From positions 62,001 to 126,000 of the forward strand of contig JAPQWV010001055.1 in assembly GCA_027422505.1 (NCBI GenBank): 64,000 nucleotides of DNA. The letters run 5' to 3'. A model generated the notes under the pieces. That model was not told the DNA's origin, made no database searches, and worked only from the letters and a program-made list of their open reading frames with translations. A program made the translations under genes and the position numbers. The stretch is from Craterostigma plantagineum. Lineage: Eukaryota; Streptophyta; Magnoliopsida; Lamiales; Linderniaceae. Positions 22,285-34,136 of this stretch are shown piece after piece. Numbering within the stretch: the first letter of the stretch is position 1; each line of letters opens with the position of its first letter.

Positions 22285-22859
22285 CTCGAATCCAACAACG
22301 AAATCGTTAATCCCGAAACCGAATTAATGATACATACGAATATTTTACTTGAGGGTTCAGCGCCACGAACGAAAGCGATGCTTTCTTTTGTCGATTCTCG
22401 ATTCTGCTTTACAGAAATCGATCTAGGACGACTCGCTAATTCGATATTAATTATTGGGGCCTATTTTTTAATTCTGTGTATCGTGATTTATTGAATTTTC
22501 TTTCATCCTTGGAGGATTCTCTTCAATTTTTCTTATCGATTTCGGGTCCAAATTCTAAGGTTAGAAATATTTTAAACTAATCCATGCTTTATGATGATGT
22601 TTTCTACGCAGTCTGCTAATTATCTACAACACTGTGAAGACAGCGATTCAGAGTATGATCGCAACATGTTCACAATATACAAAGTACAATAAAATGAACA
22701 TTAGCCCTTCCTTCCCATCAATATCGTAACCATGCCATTTCAAATCACATAATTATCGTTGATATAACGGTCATTTATAGGATCCGTAGATCACATGCAA
22801 TTGTATATGTTCATTTATTTTGATACTCTTGTTATAGACTAGCAAGACTGTTTTGTACG

Positions 22860-23149
22860 TTTTAGGAATATTTTAGAAGTGTCCAGAATATTTATTATAA
22901 GTCTTGTCACTTCTTTATGATGTATTTTAATTGCTTTATTCCTATTAGTTTGTGTTGTAGTTGTATGAGCTTGTTAGGGGCCAAATGGGCTTAAATATCT
23001 TTCAAGGTATTTAAGCTTAAACCCTAACAATCATTAGTTAGTTTCCATTCTAATCTCACGAATTCAATTCGCTTAAGCCTATAAATTTCCTGTTCACATC
23101 AATCGAAGATTTAATCTATTGAAGTGTTCTTGGATAATCTGGAATAACA
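22860..23149 (+). repeat. Copia LTR, copy 1 (tandem unit 1)
   Basis: About 290 bp, matching the other LTR copies at 26423-26717, 29997-30290 and 47495-47790. It ends CTGGAATAACA and is followed two bases later by TGGTATCAGAG, the site complementary to the 3' end of initiator Met tRNA used by many Copia elements. The first bases are changed here (TTTTAGGAAT instead of TGTTAGGAAT). Confidence 0.85.
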
Positions 23150-23151
23150 AG

Positions 23152-23162
23152 TGGTATCAGAG
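23152..23162 (+). promoter_or_regulatory. Primer-binding site directly after LTR copy 1
   Basis: TGGTATCAGAG pairs with the 3' end of plant initiator methionine tRNA and marks the start of a Copia internal region. It proves that this LTR serves as the 5' LTR of a following element although it is also the 3' LTR of element A. It is repeated at 26720 and 30293. Confidence 0.85.
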
Positions 23163-23231
23163 GCGTGTAGGTGAGGAAACTTCACTAGGGAACTCAAATC
23201 GAGATTTCAAGTTATTCTTGCAGGCCATTCA

Positions 23232-25026
23232 TGTAACGACCCGACTTCCTAGATACGTATTTTGGCGGATTTTTCGCAGAGTAATCAGCGGAAAAGTCCA
23301 TTTAATTAAACTTTTAAAATAATAATAACGAATACGTTCAATGTCTAAATCCATAGTCCAAAACCAAACACATTTCTATTCATTGGGCCGAAGCACAGAA
23401 GTCAAAGCCCAAAATTTAAAAACACGAACATAAATCGTTTCACAGGTCGCGTCCCATGTACTGCGCCGCCCCCAAAAGTCCGTGGAGTCACCACCATCAG
23501 CCGCTTAGTAGTCGTGACGTTTCTCAACGTCCGACTCGTTCGTAACTACACACGTAAACCATGAGCTTTTGCCCAGTAGATGAAAATATGCAAGAATGCA
23601 AATGTTTCTCACTCGACTCCCCATCCCGACACATCTCACAAAATGCACGCTCGACTCTTTTATCATATCTCATCTCATCTCAACTCATCTTCATCACATC
23701 AGGGCCCGAGGATTAGGACCGAAGGTACACGCGCGCAGGGGTCAGTAGCTCGGGAGGCCCGACTCCCCACAAGGGTCAGTAGCTCGGGAGGCCCACTCCC
23801 ACATCTCAATCATATAGTGCGCCTTAGTCTTAACCTCACTACTCATACAATTCGACGACCATCAATCGGTCATAAACTACCCACTCAACATCACTATACA
23901 ATACTACCGTGACTCCGCACAGTTCTCTCTTCTCGTACCATGTGTATGCAAATGTCGTGCAAGTAGAATGCAACATATAAAATTCATCATATTAAGTAAC
24001 AACATATCGGCCCGAGATATAATCTCGGCCCGATCTCAGAAACTATCATACACCAAACAAATTCGGGCCCGAAGCCCGCGTTCTTATTTAATCGGCCCGA
24101 AACTTAACCACCGAAACTCTCCCCGAAATTTTCACTAAGAGTTCCCAAAATTTAATCCTTTTCACTTTAAGAATCTAAGTTCACTATTGGTCCCAATTTT
24201 TATTTTAAAATTCTAAACCTCAACTTTCAAAATATCACTTAAATTTCTAATTTAAAATATCTTTCTGAATTTTTCACTTAAAACTCCAAAATCTCATAAT
24301 TTACTTTTTAGGACCCGAAAATTTTCCTAAGTTTCAGATCTGCCCCGAATCTTTTAAAATTTCAGATTTGCCCCGAAAGCTTTATATTTCTTAAAATCTC
24401 CCACGTCGGATAATTACATTCTCTGCCCCTAGATTTTTAAAACTTTTCAATTTAGTACTCGAATATTTGAAAATTACACAAAGAACCTCAATTATTTATT
24501 CCGAAATTTTAAATCTGTCATAGAAGCTTTATATTTCTTTAAAAATATCCCTATATTCGTAATTTTACAACACAGACTCCTGGATTTTGTAAAATTTCAA
24601 TTAAGTCCCAAAATTTTAAAAATACTATTTTAGACGGCTGTTTTGCGACCGTTTTCGGATTTCTCAATGATCAGAAAGTAAAAGATGTCCGATGGACTGA
24701 CATTTTAACCACAGATAAAGGACTTACAATATTAATTCTATCCAAAGGAATTTTTAATTCCGAGTCTAGATTGTGAGATATGAATTTCTGAACCTCTTGG
24801 CCGAAATGGATAAAGAAAACCCTAGAAAACCCGAATTCTCCCCAATTTTTGCTCTATCCTCTTAGTCTAAAGTCCTCTATCCCTATTTCCAAAATATTCA
24901 TTGTTCATAAAATTCTCAATCTCATGCTCCCTAAGCTAACCAACGAAAAATTCATGCAAGCAAATTATTATTATCACATAAACACGAAGAATTCAATGAA
25001 TAACATGCAAAACCGTAAACTTCACA
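23232..25026 (+). repeat. First 1.8 kb of the Gypsy LTR (unit 1, truncated by the tandem joint)
   Basis: It starts TGTAACGACCCGACTTCC, directly after ATTCA, and matches 30374-32169. It contains a duplicated block GGGTCAGTAGCTCGGGAGGC (about 23736 and 23774) and an imperfect hairpin around CGGCCCGAGATATAATCTCGG (about 24009). It stops at the joint to RNase H. No long ORF of known type is present. Confidence 0.85.
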
Positions 25027-26422
25027 AATATTCCTATATATAGCGAATCTAAGAGCACCATAGCCATTACTTGTAACCCAGTTCACCATTCTCACAAAGC
25101 GCATAGATCTTAGTATCAATTTATAAAAGACCATGTCGAGAGGGCATAATTGCCATGTACTTTGTAAATACCGAGGTTCAGTTGGCTGACCTATTTACAA
25201 AGGCCTTGGATGAAACACGATTTCCTTGTATCTGAGTTAGGCATGCTGGATCGCGAACCTTAGGAAATCTCTCTCCACGAAGTCTTTTTTGAAATGTACA
25301 TATTGGTGTCTTATTTTTTTAGGGGAAGCTTCTTAGACTAAATTAGGGGGAGCTTGATATTTTATATGCTTAAGTTGAGGGGAGTATTTAGTAAGTCTTA
25401 CTATAATCTAGGGGAGCTTCAGACGATATGCATAAGTTGAGGGGGAGTAGTTGTTTATCGCAAACTAATCTTTAAATGATTCGTACATTCTTCCAAATGC
25501 GAAAAACACCCTTACAACTACAATACGCAAAACATCTTCAGAATACGACATCACTTCAACAACGAAAACCATAATTACTCAAAAATACGCAACGCAGTCT
25601 CAAAAGCAGTACGGCTCGTAAGAAGCCAAAACAGAATAGCCATTAAACGATGAACAAGCACATAAGAAGAGAAATCACACTAACATATCCAAATTGTGAT
25701 TGAAACGACGTAGTAACTATGCATGTTCCTTGTTTTTTTCTTGGTCTTTGCTGCTGACTCCAGTTCATTTCCCGGGAATTTGATTCGTTTGAATGAACGG
25801 TTTATGGTATTACCGTGTTGTTCAATCGCGTCTATTTATAGGCTCGAATCCAACACGAAATCGTTAATCCCGAAAACCGAATTAATGATACAGATGAATA
25901 TTTTACTTGAGGGTTCAACGCCACGAACGAAAGCGCTGCTTTCTTTGTCGATTCTCAGATTCTGCTTTACAGAAATCGATCTAGGACGACTCGCTAATTC
26001 GATATTAATTATTGGGGCCTAATTTTTTAATTCTGTGTATCGTAGATTTATTGAATTTTCTTTCATCCTTGGAGGATTCTCTTCAATTTTCTTTAATCGA
26101 TTTCGGTCCAAATTCTAAGGTTAGAATATTTTAAACTAATCCATGCTTTATGATGATGTTTTCTACGCAGTCTGCTAATTATCTACAACAACTGTGAAGA
26201 CAGGGATTCAGAGTATGATCGCAACATGTTCACTAATCAAGTAACAATAAAATAAACATTAGCCCATTTCCTTCCCATCAATATCGTAACCATGCCATTT
26301 CAAATCACATAATTATCGTTGATATAACGGTCATTTATAGGATCCGTAGATCACATGCAATTGTATATGTTCATTTATTTTGATACTCCCGTTATAGACT
26401 ACTAGCAAGACTGTTTTGTACG

Positions 26423-26717
26423 TGTTAGGAATATTTTAGAAGTGTCCAGAATATTTATTATAAGTCTTGTCACTTCTTTATGATGTAGTTTAATTGCTTT
26501 ATTCCTTAATTAGTTTGGGTTGTAGTTGTAATGAGCTTGTTAGGGCCAAATGGGCTTAAATATCTTTCAAGGTATTTAAGCTTAAACCCTAACAATCATT
26601 AGTTAAGTTTCCATTCTAAAATCTCACGAATTCAATTCGCTTAAGCCTATAAACTTACTGTTCACATCAATCGAAGATTTAATCTATTGAAGTGTTCTTG
26701 GATAATCTGGAATAACA
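26423..26717 (+). repeat. Copia LTR, copy 2 (tandem unit 2)
   Basis: It starts TGTTAGGAATATTTTAG and ends GGAATAACA, with the primer-binding site TGGTATCAGAG from 26720. It is nearly identical to copy 3 apart from single-base indels, as expected if the whole unit was duplicated recently rather than inserted independently. Confidence 0.88.
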
Positions 26718-26799
26718 AGTGGTATCAGAGGCGTGTAGGTGAGGAAACTTCACTAGGGAACTCAAATCGAGATTTCAAGTTATTCTTGCAGGCCATTCA

Positions 26800-28592
26800 T
26801 GTAACGACCCGACTTCCTAGATACGTATTTTGGCGGATTTTCGCAGAGTAATCAGCGGAAAGCCCATTTAATTAAAACTTTTAAAACATAATAATACGAA
26901 TACGTTCAATGTCTAAATCCATAGGTCCAAAACCAAACACATTTCTATTCATTGGGCCGAAGCACAAGAAGTCAAAGCCCAAAATTTAAAAACACGAAAC
27001 ATAAAATCGTTTCACAGGTCGCGTCCCATGTACTGCGCCGCCCCCAAAAGTCCGTGGAGTCACCACCATCAGCCGCTTAGTCGTGACGTTTCTCAACGTC
27101 GACTCGTTCGTACCTACACACGTAAACCCTGAGCTTTTTGCCCAGTAGATGAAAATATGCAAGAATGCAAATGTTCTCACTCGACTCCCATCCCGACACA
27201 TCTCACAAAATGCACGCTCGACTCTTTTCTCATATCTCATCTCATCTAAACTCATCTCATCACATCAGGGCCGAGGATTAGGACCGAAGGTACCACGCGC
27301 GCAGGGGTCAGTAGCTCGGGAGGCCCGACTCCCCACAAGGGTCAGTAGCTCGGGAGGCCCACTCCCACATCTCAATCATATAGTGCGCCTTAGTCTTAAC
27401 CTCACTACTCATACAACTCGACGACCATCAATCGGTCATAAACTACCCCACTCCACATCACTATACAATACTACCGTGACTCCGCACAGTTCTCTCTTCT
27501 CGTACCATGTGTATGCAAATGTCGTGCAAGTAGAATGCAACATATAAAATTCATCATATTAATTAACAACATATCGGCCCGAGATATAATCTCGGCCCGA
27601 TCTCAGAAACTATCATACACCAAACAAATTCGGGCCCGAAGCCCGCATTCTTATTTAATCGGCCCGAAACCTTAACCACCAAAACTCTCCCGAATTTCAC
27701 TAAGAGTTCCCAAAATTTAATCCTTTTCACTTTAAGAATCTAAGTTCACTATTGGTCCCAATTTAATATATTTAAAATTCTAACGCTCAACTTTCAAAAT
27801 ATCACTTAAATTTCTAATTTAAAAATATCTTTCTGAATTTTTCACTTAAAACTCCAAATCTCATATTTACTTTTTAGGACCCGAAAATTTTCCTAAGTTT
27901 TCAGATCTGCCCCGAATCTTTAAAAATTTCAGATTTGCCCCGAAAGCTTTATATTTCTTTAAAAATCTCCCACGTCGGATAATTACATTCTCTGCCCCTA
28001 GATTTTTAAAACTTTTCAATTTAGTACTCGAATATTTGAAAATTACACAAAGAACCTCAATTATTTATTCCGAAATTTTAAATCTGTCATAGAAGCTTTA
28101 TATTTCTTTAAAAATATCCCCTATTCGTAATTTTACAACACAGACTCCCTGGATTTTGTAAAATTTCAATTAAGTCCCAAAATTTTAAAATAACTATTTT
28201 ATACGGCTGTTTTGCGACCGTTTCGGATTTCTCAATGATCAGAAAGTAAAAGATGTCCGATGGACTGACCTTTTAACCACAGATAAAGGACTTACAATAT
28301 TATTTCTATCCAAAGAATTTTTAATCCGAGGTCTAGATTGTGAGATATGAATTTCTGAACCTCTTGGCCGAAATGGATAAAGAAAACCCTAGAAACCCGA
28401 ATTCTCCCCAATTTTTGCTCTATCCTCTTAATCTAAAGTCCTCTATCCCTATTTCCAAATATTCATTGTTCATAAAATTCTCAATCTCATGCTCCCTAAG
28501 CTAACCAACGAAAAATTCATGCAAGCAAATTATTATTATCACATAAACACGAAGAATTCAATGAATAACATGCAAAACACGTAAACTTCACA
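26800..28592 (+). repeat. First 1.8 kb of the Gypsy LTR (unit 2, truncated)
   Basis: The same partial LTR as 23232-25026, again preceded by ATTCA (26795-26799) and again joined to RNase H at its right end. Identical breakpoints in units 1 and 2 show that one joint was copied. Confidence 0.85.
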
Positions 28593-29996
28593 AATATTCC
28601 TATATATAGCGAATCTAAGAGCACCATAGCCATTACTTGTAACCCAGTTCACCATTCTCGCACAAAGCGCATAGATCTAGGTATCAATTTATAAAAGACC
28701 ATGTCGAGAAGGGCATAATTGCCATGTACTTTGTAAATACCGAGGTTCAGTTGGCTGACCTATTTACAAAGCCTTGGATGAAACACGATTTCCTTGTATC
28801 TGAGTTAGGCATGCTGGATCGCGAACCTTAGGAAATCTCTCTCCACGAAGTCTTTTTTGAAATGTACATATTTGGTGTCTTATTTTTTAGGGGAAGCTTC
28901 TTAGACTAAATTAAGGGGGAGCTTGATATTTTATATGCTTAAGTTGAGGGGGAGTATTTAGTAAGTCTTACTATAATCTAGGGAGCTTCAGAACGATATG
29001 CATAAGTTGAGGGGGAGTAGTTGTTTATCGCAAACTAATCTTTAAATGATTCGTACATTCTTCCAAATGCGAAAAACACCCTTACAACTACAATACGCAA
29101 AACATCTTCAGAATACGACATCACTTCAACAACGAAAACCATAATTACTCAAAAATACGCAACGCAGTCTCAAAGCCAGTACGGCTCGTAAGAAGCCAAA
29201 ACAGAATAGCCATTAAAACGATGAACAAGCACATAAGAAGAGAAATCTCAAGCACTAACATATCCAAATTGTGATTGAAACGACGTAGTAACTATGCATG
29301 TTCCTTGTTTTTTTCTTGGTCTTGCTGCTGACTCCAGTTCATTTCCGGGAACTTGATTCGTTTGAATGAACGGTTTATGGTATTACCGTGTTGTTCCAAT
29401 CGCGTCTATTTATAGGCTCGAATCCAACAACGAAATCGTTAATCCCGAAAACCGAATTAATGATACAGATGAATATTTTACTTCAGGGTTCAGCGCCACG
29501 AACGAAAGTGATGCTTTCTTTGTCGATTCTCAGATTCTGCTTTACAGAAATCGATCTAGGACGACTCGCTAATTCGATATTAATTATTGGGGCCTAATTT
29601 TTTAATTCTGTGTATCGTAGATTTATTGAATTTTCTTTCATCCTTGGAGGATTCTCTTCAATTTTTCTTTAATCGATTTCGGGTCCAAATTCTAAGGTTA
29701 GAAATATTTAAACTAATCCATGCTTTATGATGATGTTTTCTACGCAGTCTGCTAATTATCTACAACAACTGTGAAGACAGCAATTCAGAGTATGATCGCA
29801 ACATGTTCACTAATACAAGTAACAATAAAATAAACATTAGCCCATTCCTTCCCATCAATATCGTAACCATGCCATTTCAAATCACATAATTATCGTTCAT
29901 ATAACGGTCATTTATAGGATCCGTAGATCACATGCAATTGTATATGTTCATTTATTTTGATACTCCCGTTATAGACTAGCAAGACTGTTTTGTACG

Positions 29997-30290
29997 TGTT
30001 AGGAATATTTTAGAAGTGTCCAGAATATTTATTATAAGTCTTGTCACTTCTTTATGATGTATTTTAGTTGCTTTATTCCTAATTAGTTTGGGTTGTAGTT
30101 GTAATGAGCTTGTTAGGGGCCAAATGGGCTTAAATATCTTTCAAGGTATTTAAGCTTAAACCCTAACAATCATTAGTTAAGTTTCCATTCTAAAATCTCA
30201 CGAATTCATTCGCTTAAGCCTATAAACTTACTGTTCACATCAATCGAAGATTTAATCTATTGAAGTGTTCTTGGATAATCTGGAATAACA
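29997..30290 (+). repeat. Copia LTR, copy 3: 5' LTR of element B
   Basis: It runs from TGTTAGGAATATTTTAG to CTGGAATAACA (294 bp). The primer-binding site follows at 30293. Its partner 3' LTR is 47495-47790, preceded by a polypurine tract. Because this LTR is also the last one linked to an upstream RNase H copy, it is the shared LTR between element A-like sequence and element B. Confidence 0.88.
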
Positions 30291-30373
30291 AGTGGTATCA
30301 GAGGCGTGTAGGTGAGGAAACTTCACTAGGGAACTCAAAATCGAGATTTCAAGTTATTCTTGCAGGCCATTCA

Positions 30374-32828
30374 TGTAACGACCCGACTTCCTAGATACGT
30401 ATTTTGGCGGATTTTCGCAGAGTAATCAGCGGAAAGCCCATTTAATTAAAACTTTTAAAACATAATAATACGAATACGTTCAATGTCTAAATCCATAGGT
30501 CCAAAACCAAACACATTTCTATTCATTGGGCCGAAGCACAAGAAGTCAAAGCCCAAAATTTAAAAAACACGAAACATAAATCGTTTCACAGGTCGCGTCC
30601 CATGTACTGCGCCGCCCCCAAAGTCCGTGGAGTCACCACCATCAGCCGCTTAGTCGTGACGTTTCTCAACGTCCGACTCGTTCGTACCTACACACGTAAA
30701 CCCTGAGCTTTTGCCCAGTAGATGAAAATATGCAAGAATGCAAATGTTCTCACTCGGCTCCCATCCCGACACATCTCACAAAATGCACGCTCGACTCTTT
30801 TCTCATATCTCATCTCATCTCAACTCATCTCATCACATCAGGGCCCGAGGATTAGGACCGAAGGTAACACGCGCGCAGGGTCAGTAGCTCGGAGGCCCGA
30901 CTCCCCACAAGGGTCAGTAGCTCGGGAGGCCCACTCCCACATCTCAATCATATAGTGCGCCTTAGTCTTAATCTCACTATTCATACAATTCGACGACCAT
31001 CAATCGGTCATAAACTACCCCACTCAACATCACTATACAATACTACCGTGACTCCGCACAGTTCTCTCTTCTCGTACCATGTGTATGCAAATGTCGTGCA
31101 AGTAGAATGCAACATATAAAATTCATCATATTAAATAACAACATATCGGCCCGAGATATAATCTCGGCCCGATCTCAGAAACTATCATACACCAAACAAA
31201 TTCGGGCCCGAAGCCCGCGATCTGATTTGATCGGCCCGAAAACTTAACCACCGAAACTCTCCCCGAAATTTCACTAAGAGTTCCCAAAATTTAATCATTT
31301 TTTCATTTAAGAATCTAAGTTCACAATTGATCCCAATTTAATATATTTTAAAATTCTAACGTCCAACTTTAAAATATCACTTAAATTTCTAATTTAAAAT
31401 ATCTTTCTGAATTTTTCACTTAAAACCCAAAATCTCATAATTTACTTTTTAGGACCCGAAATTTTCCTCAGTTTCAGATCTGCCCCGAATCTTTAAAATT
31501 TCAGATTTGCCCCGAAAGCTTTATATTTCTTTTAAAATCTCCCACGTCGGAATAATTACATTCGCTGCCCCTAGATTTTTAAAACTTTTCAATTTAGTAC
31601 TCGAATTTTGAAAATTACACCAACAACCCCAATATTTATTCCGAAATTTTAAATCTGTCATAAAAGCTTTATATTTCTTTAAAAATATCCCCTATTCGTA
31701 ATTTTACAACACAGACTCCCTGGATTTTGTAAAATTTAGATTAAGTCCCAAAATTTTTAAAATAACTATTTTATACGGCTGTTTTTTTGCGACAGTTTCG
31801 GATTTCTCAATGATCACAAAGTAAACAATGTCCGAGACATGAATTTTTAACCACAGATAAAGGACTTTCAATTCTTAATTCTGTCGAAAGGAATTTTTAA
31901 TCCGAGGTCTAGATTGTGAGATATGAATTTCTGAACCTCTTGCTAAAATGGATAAAGAAAACCCTAGAAAACCCTAATTCTCCCCAATTTTTGCTCTATC
32001 CTCTTAATCTAAAGTCCTCTATCCCTATTTCCAAATATTCATAGTTCTAAAAATTTTCAATCTCATGCTCCCTAAGCTAACCAACGAAAAATTCATGCAA
32101 GCAAATTATTATTATCACATAAACACGAAGAATTCGATGAATAACATGCAAAACACGTAAATTTCACAAATCCTAATATTGTTTACGTATGTAGGTGATA
32201 TTCACCTACCTTACGTTCGTAGAGAGATACGTTATGGGTTATTTTTATGTGATCCCGATCCTAGGGTTTCGATCCCGAGCTCCTCCACGTGTCCGCGGAT
32301 TTTTCTTTTTTTCTCCCGCGTCTCTCCCCGCGATCTCTCCCTCTCTCCCGCAGTCTCTCCTTCTCTTTTTCTCTCTTCCCTATTCTCCTTCTCTTCTTCC
32401 TCTTTTTTCTTTCTTTTTCTTTCTTTCCTTTCTCTTCCTTTCTCTCCCTCGGCCACATCCTCTTTTTGTCTTGCCTTTATTTTTTTTCTTCTTTTCTCTC
32501 TTCCCTCTCTCTTTTCACGTTTTCTCTCCTTCCCTTCTCTATTTTCTTTGCCTTATTTGTTCTTGTCCTTATGATGTGCATTAGGTGTACTAGATCTTGT
32601 CCTTATGAGGTGTGTTTGATTTAATTATTTAAGGCATTAGGTTTAGATCTTTGTCTCCATGTATTGTAGAGTTGGCTTTTTTTGTGTTATTATTTTAGTT
32701 TTCTTATTTTATTATATTTTATTAAATTCACATGGAGGTGAAATAGTATTTTGTTTTATTGTACCAAACTTACATGGAGGTACCTTATTATTTTTATTAT
32801 TTTCGGCCCCCTTTAATTAATCAGTTGC

Positions 32829-32874
<46 letters not shown>

Positions 32875-33122
32875 TTATTTGCGCTTTCACTTGTTTTTCG
32901 GCCCAATTAAATTTTATTGAAGGACCCAACTCCCAACCTTTTATTTTGGGCCATTATTTTCTGCATTTGGCCCATAAATAAATTTTTGGTCCATTAAAAT
33001 TTTCGGGCCCAATTGTAAATTTTGGGCTCGTTTTCGAAAAGAAATCGTTTTTTGTTCGAAAGTCGATTTCGTACATTTCGAATATTATTGAAGTAATCCC
33101 GCATAAATTTGCGGGTATTACA
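30374..33122 (+). mobile_element. Gypsy-type solo LTR, 2,749 bp, in the leader of element B
   Basis: It begins TGTAACGACCCG and ends CGGGTATTACA, with ATTCA on both sides (30369-30373 and 33123-33127). A 5-bp duplication with TG..CA ends marks a complete LTR left after recombination removed the rest of the element. It holds a pyrimidine-rich stretch (32290-32530), GCCCAA-rich sequence and a (TTA)n microsatellite (about 32829-32875). The long ORFs in the pyrimidine tract are compositional. Superfamily assignment to Gypsy rests on length and the 5-bp duplication and is inferred. Confidence 0.88.
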
Positions 33123-33127
33123 ATTCA

Positions 33128-34136
33128 GATTTCGTCACATGTCCGAAATCGAACTCTAAAGCTGTTTATGAAGCATCTTCTAAGTGATTCAAGCAGCAAC
33201 GTTGCATATCTACCATTCCTGAAAATTATCAGATTTGTCTTTTTTAGACTCCACCTTCGCGAAACTACTAAAGGGAAGGCTAACAGTCTTTAGCGCAGCT
33301 TATCCTGTCGAGTTTGGGGTTATCTGTCTGAGACTTTTGTCTGAAAGTGAAGAACAGCTACAGATCATCATTTGCTCTTGATTCGCAATCGGCGCCTGCA
33401 TAGGGTTTAAGGAATTCGTGAATATACAAGAAAATTTCACGAATTCTGACCTTGGAAGGAATTTCGCGAATCAGAAGTTCTAAATTTGACTAAGTGGAAA
33501 TATACGGGCCTTCAGATCTTCCAGAATTAACGTCTCAGATTTAAAATTTTGTTCTTCACGGATTCAGATTTTGCGGGTCCAACATTTGAGAACCCTTGTC
33601 CGCAAATCAATTTGCGAACTCTAATTCCAATTCGCAAATCAGCCAGCTTCGCGAATCACTCATCTTCTGTGAATCAGTTCATTTTAACACTTTTGCGAAC
33701 TCATCTTTGGCGAATTCAGTTTTCATCTCACGGACTCGTACTTTTGCGAACTATCATATTGCGAATCCGGTTAATTTTACGAATCATTTAAATTTCATGA
33801 ATCTAGTCACTTCGCGAATTATTCAATTCACGAATTCCGACCCCAGTTCGCAAATCCTTTTTCATTTCGTGAACTTGCTTAACCTACTCGCCACTCTTGA
33901 TCTGCGAAACTTGATCAATCTGCAAACTCAAATTTAAACCTATTCGCGAAACAACAATTACCCAATTCGTGAATAAAATCCAATCCTCACTTTGCAAAAC
34001 TCTCATACTTATCCAATTTCGAAAATTAAACACAGCATCCAAGTCAACTCTCAGATTTGACTTTGACCAAAATTTTCGATTCAAACCTAATTTTTCCTCA
34101 CATAACACGTTAACGATCATATCCAAAACACAAAAA
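33128..34136 (+). promoter_or_regulatory. Leader of element B with a TTCGCGAA-type motif array
   Basis: This leader continues from the primer-binding site to the gag start. It contains exact TTCGCGAA at about 33253, 33464, 33649, 33811 and 33941, and about twenty relatives (TTTGCGAA, TTCACGAA, TTCGTGAA, TTCGCAAA), or roughly one every 25-30 bp from 33400 to 33960. No ORF of known type is present. A second array of the same motif precedes the extra ORF of the element (42680-43850). Confidence 0.7.

Larger units (their letters stand above)
19655..23149 (+). mobile_element. Copia element A: 5'-truncated, ends in the shared LTR
   Basis: The element begins abruptly inside the post-integrase linker (NVTFDKAQ). 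It then runs through reverse transcriptase (about 20280-20960), RNase H (21362-21665), a cluster of polypurine tracts (21758-21882), a TATA-bearing spacer and an LTR (about 22860-23149). LTR, gag, protease and most of integrase are absent on the left. The coding part resembles the pol of element B in order and wording, so both belong to one Sirevirus-like Copia family. From 21464 rightward this element is the first of three tandem copies. Confidence 0.8.
21464..32169 (+). repeat. Tandem triplication, three units of about 3.57 kb
   Basis: Units start at the same phrase, AATATTCCTATATATAGCG, at 21464, 25027 and 28593; the third ends at about 32169. Each unit holds, in order, the end of Copia RNase H, polypurine tracts, TATA-bearing spacer, Copia LTR, primer-binding site, about 70 bp of leader, then the first 1.8 kb of a Gypsy LTR. 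At the joints the Gypsy LTR (CTTCACAAAT) runs straight into RNase H (ATTCC), with about 3 bp of shared sequence (AAT). Unit 3 alone continues into the full Gypsy LTR. The copies are almost identical apart from scattered substitutions and many single-base indels. Confidence 0.95.

Noticed and set aside
21464..32169. Three independent solo-LTR insertions
   Set aside because: All three units share the same joints, the same flanking RNase H and the same internal order. Only duplication of one block accounts for that.
32179..32624. Overlapping long ORFs on both strands (Ser/Phe-rich on plus, Arg/Glu/Lys-rich on minus)
   Set aside because: They are translations of a pyrimidine-rich tract inside the Gypsy solo LTR. 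The simple composition keeps all frames open.
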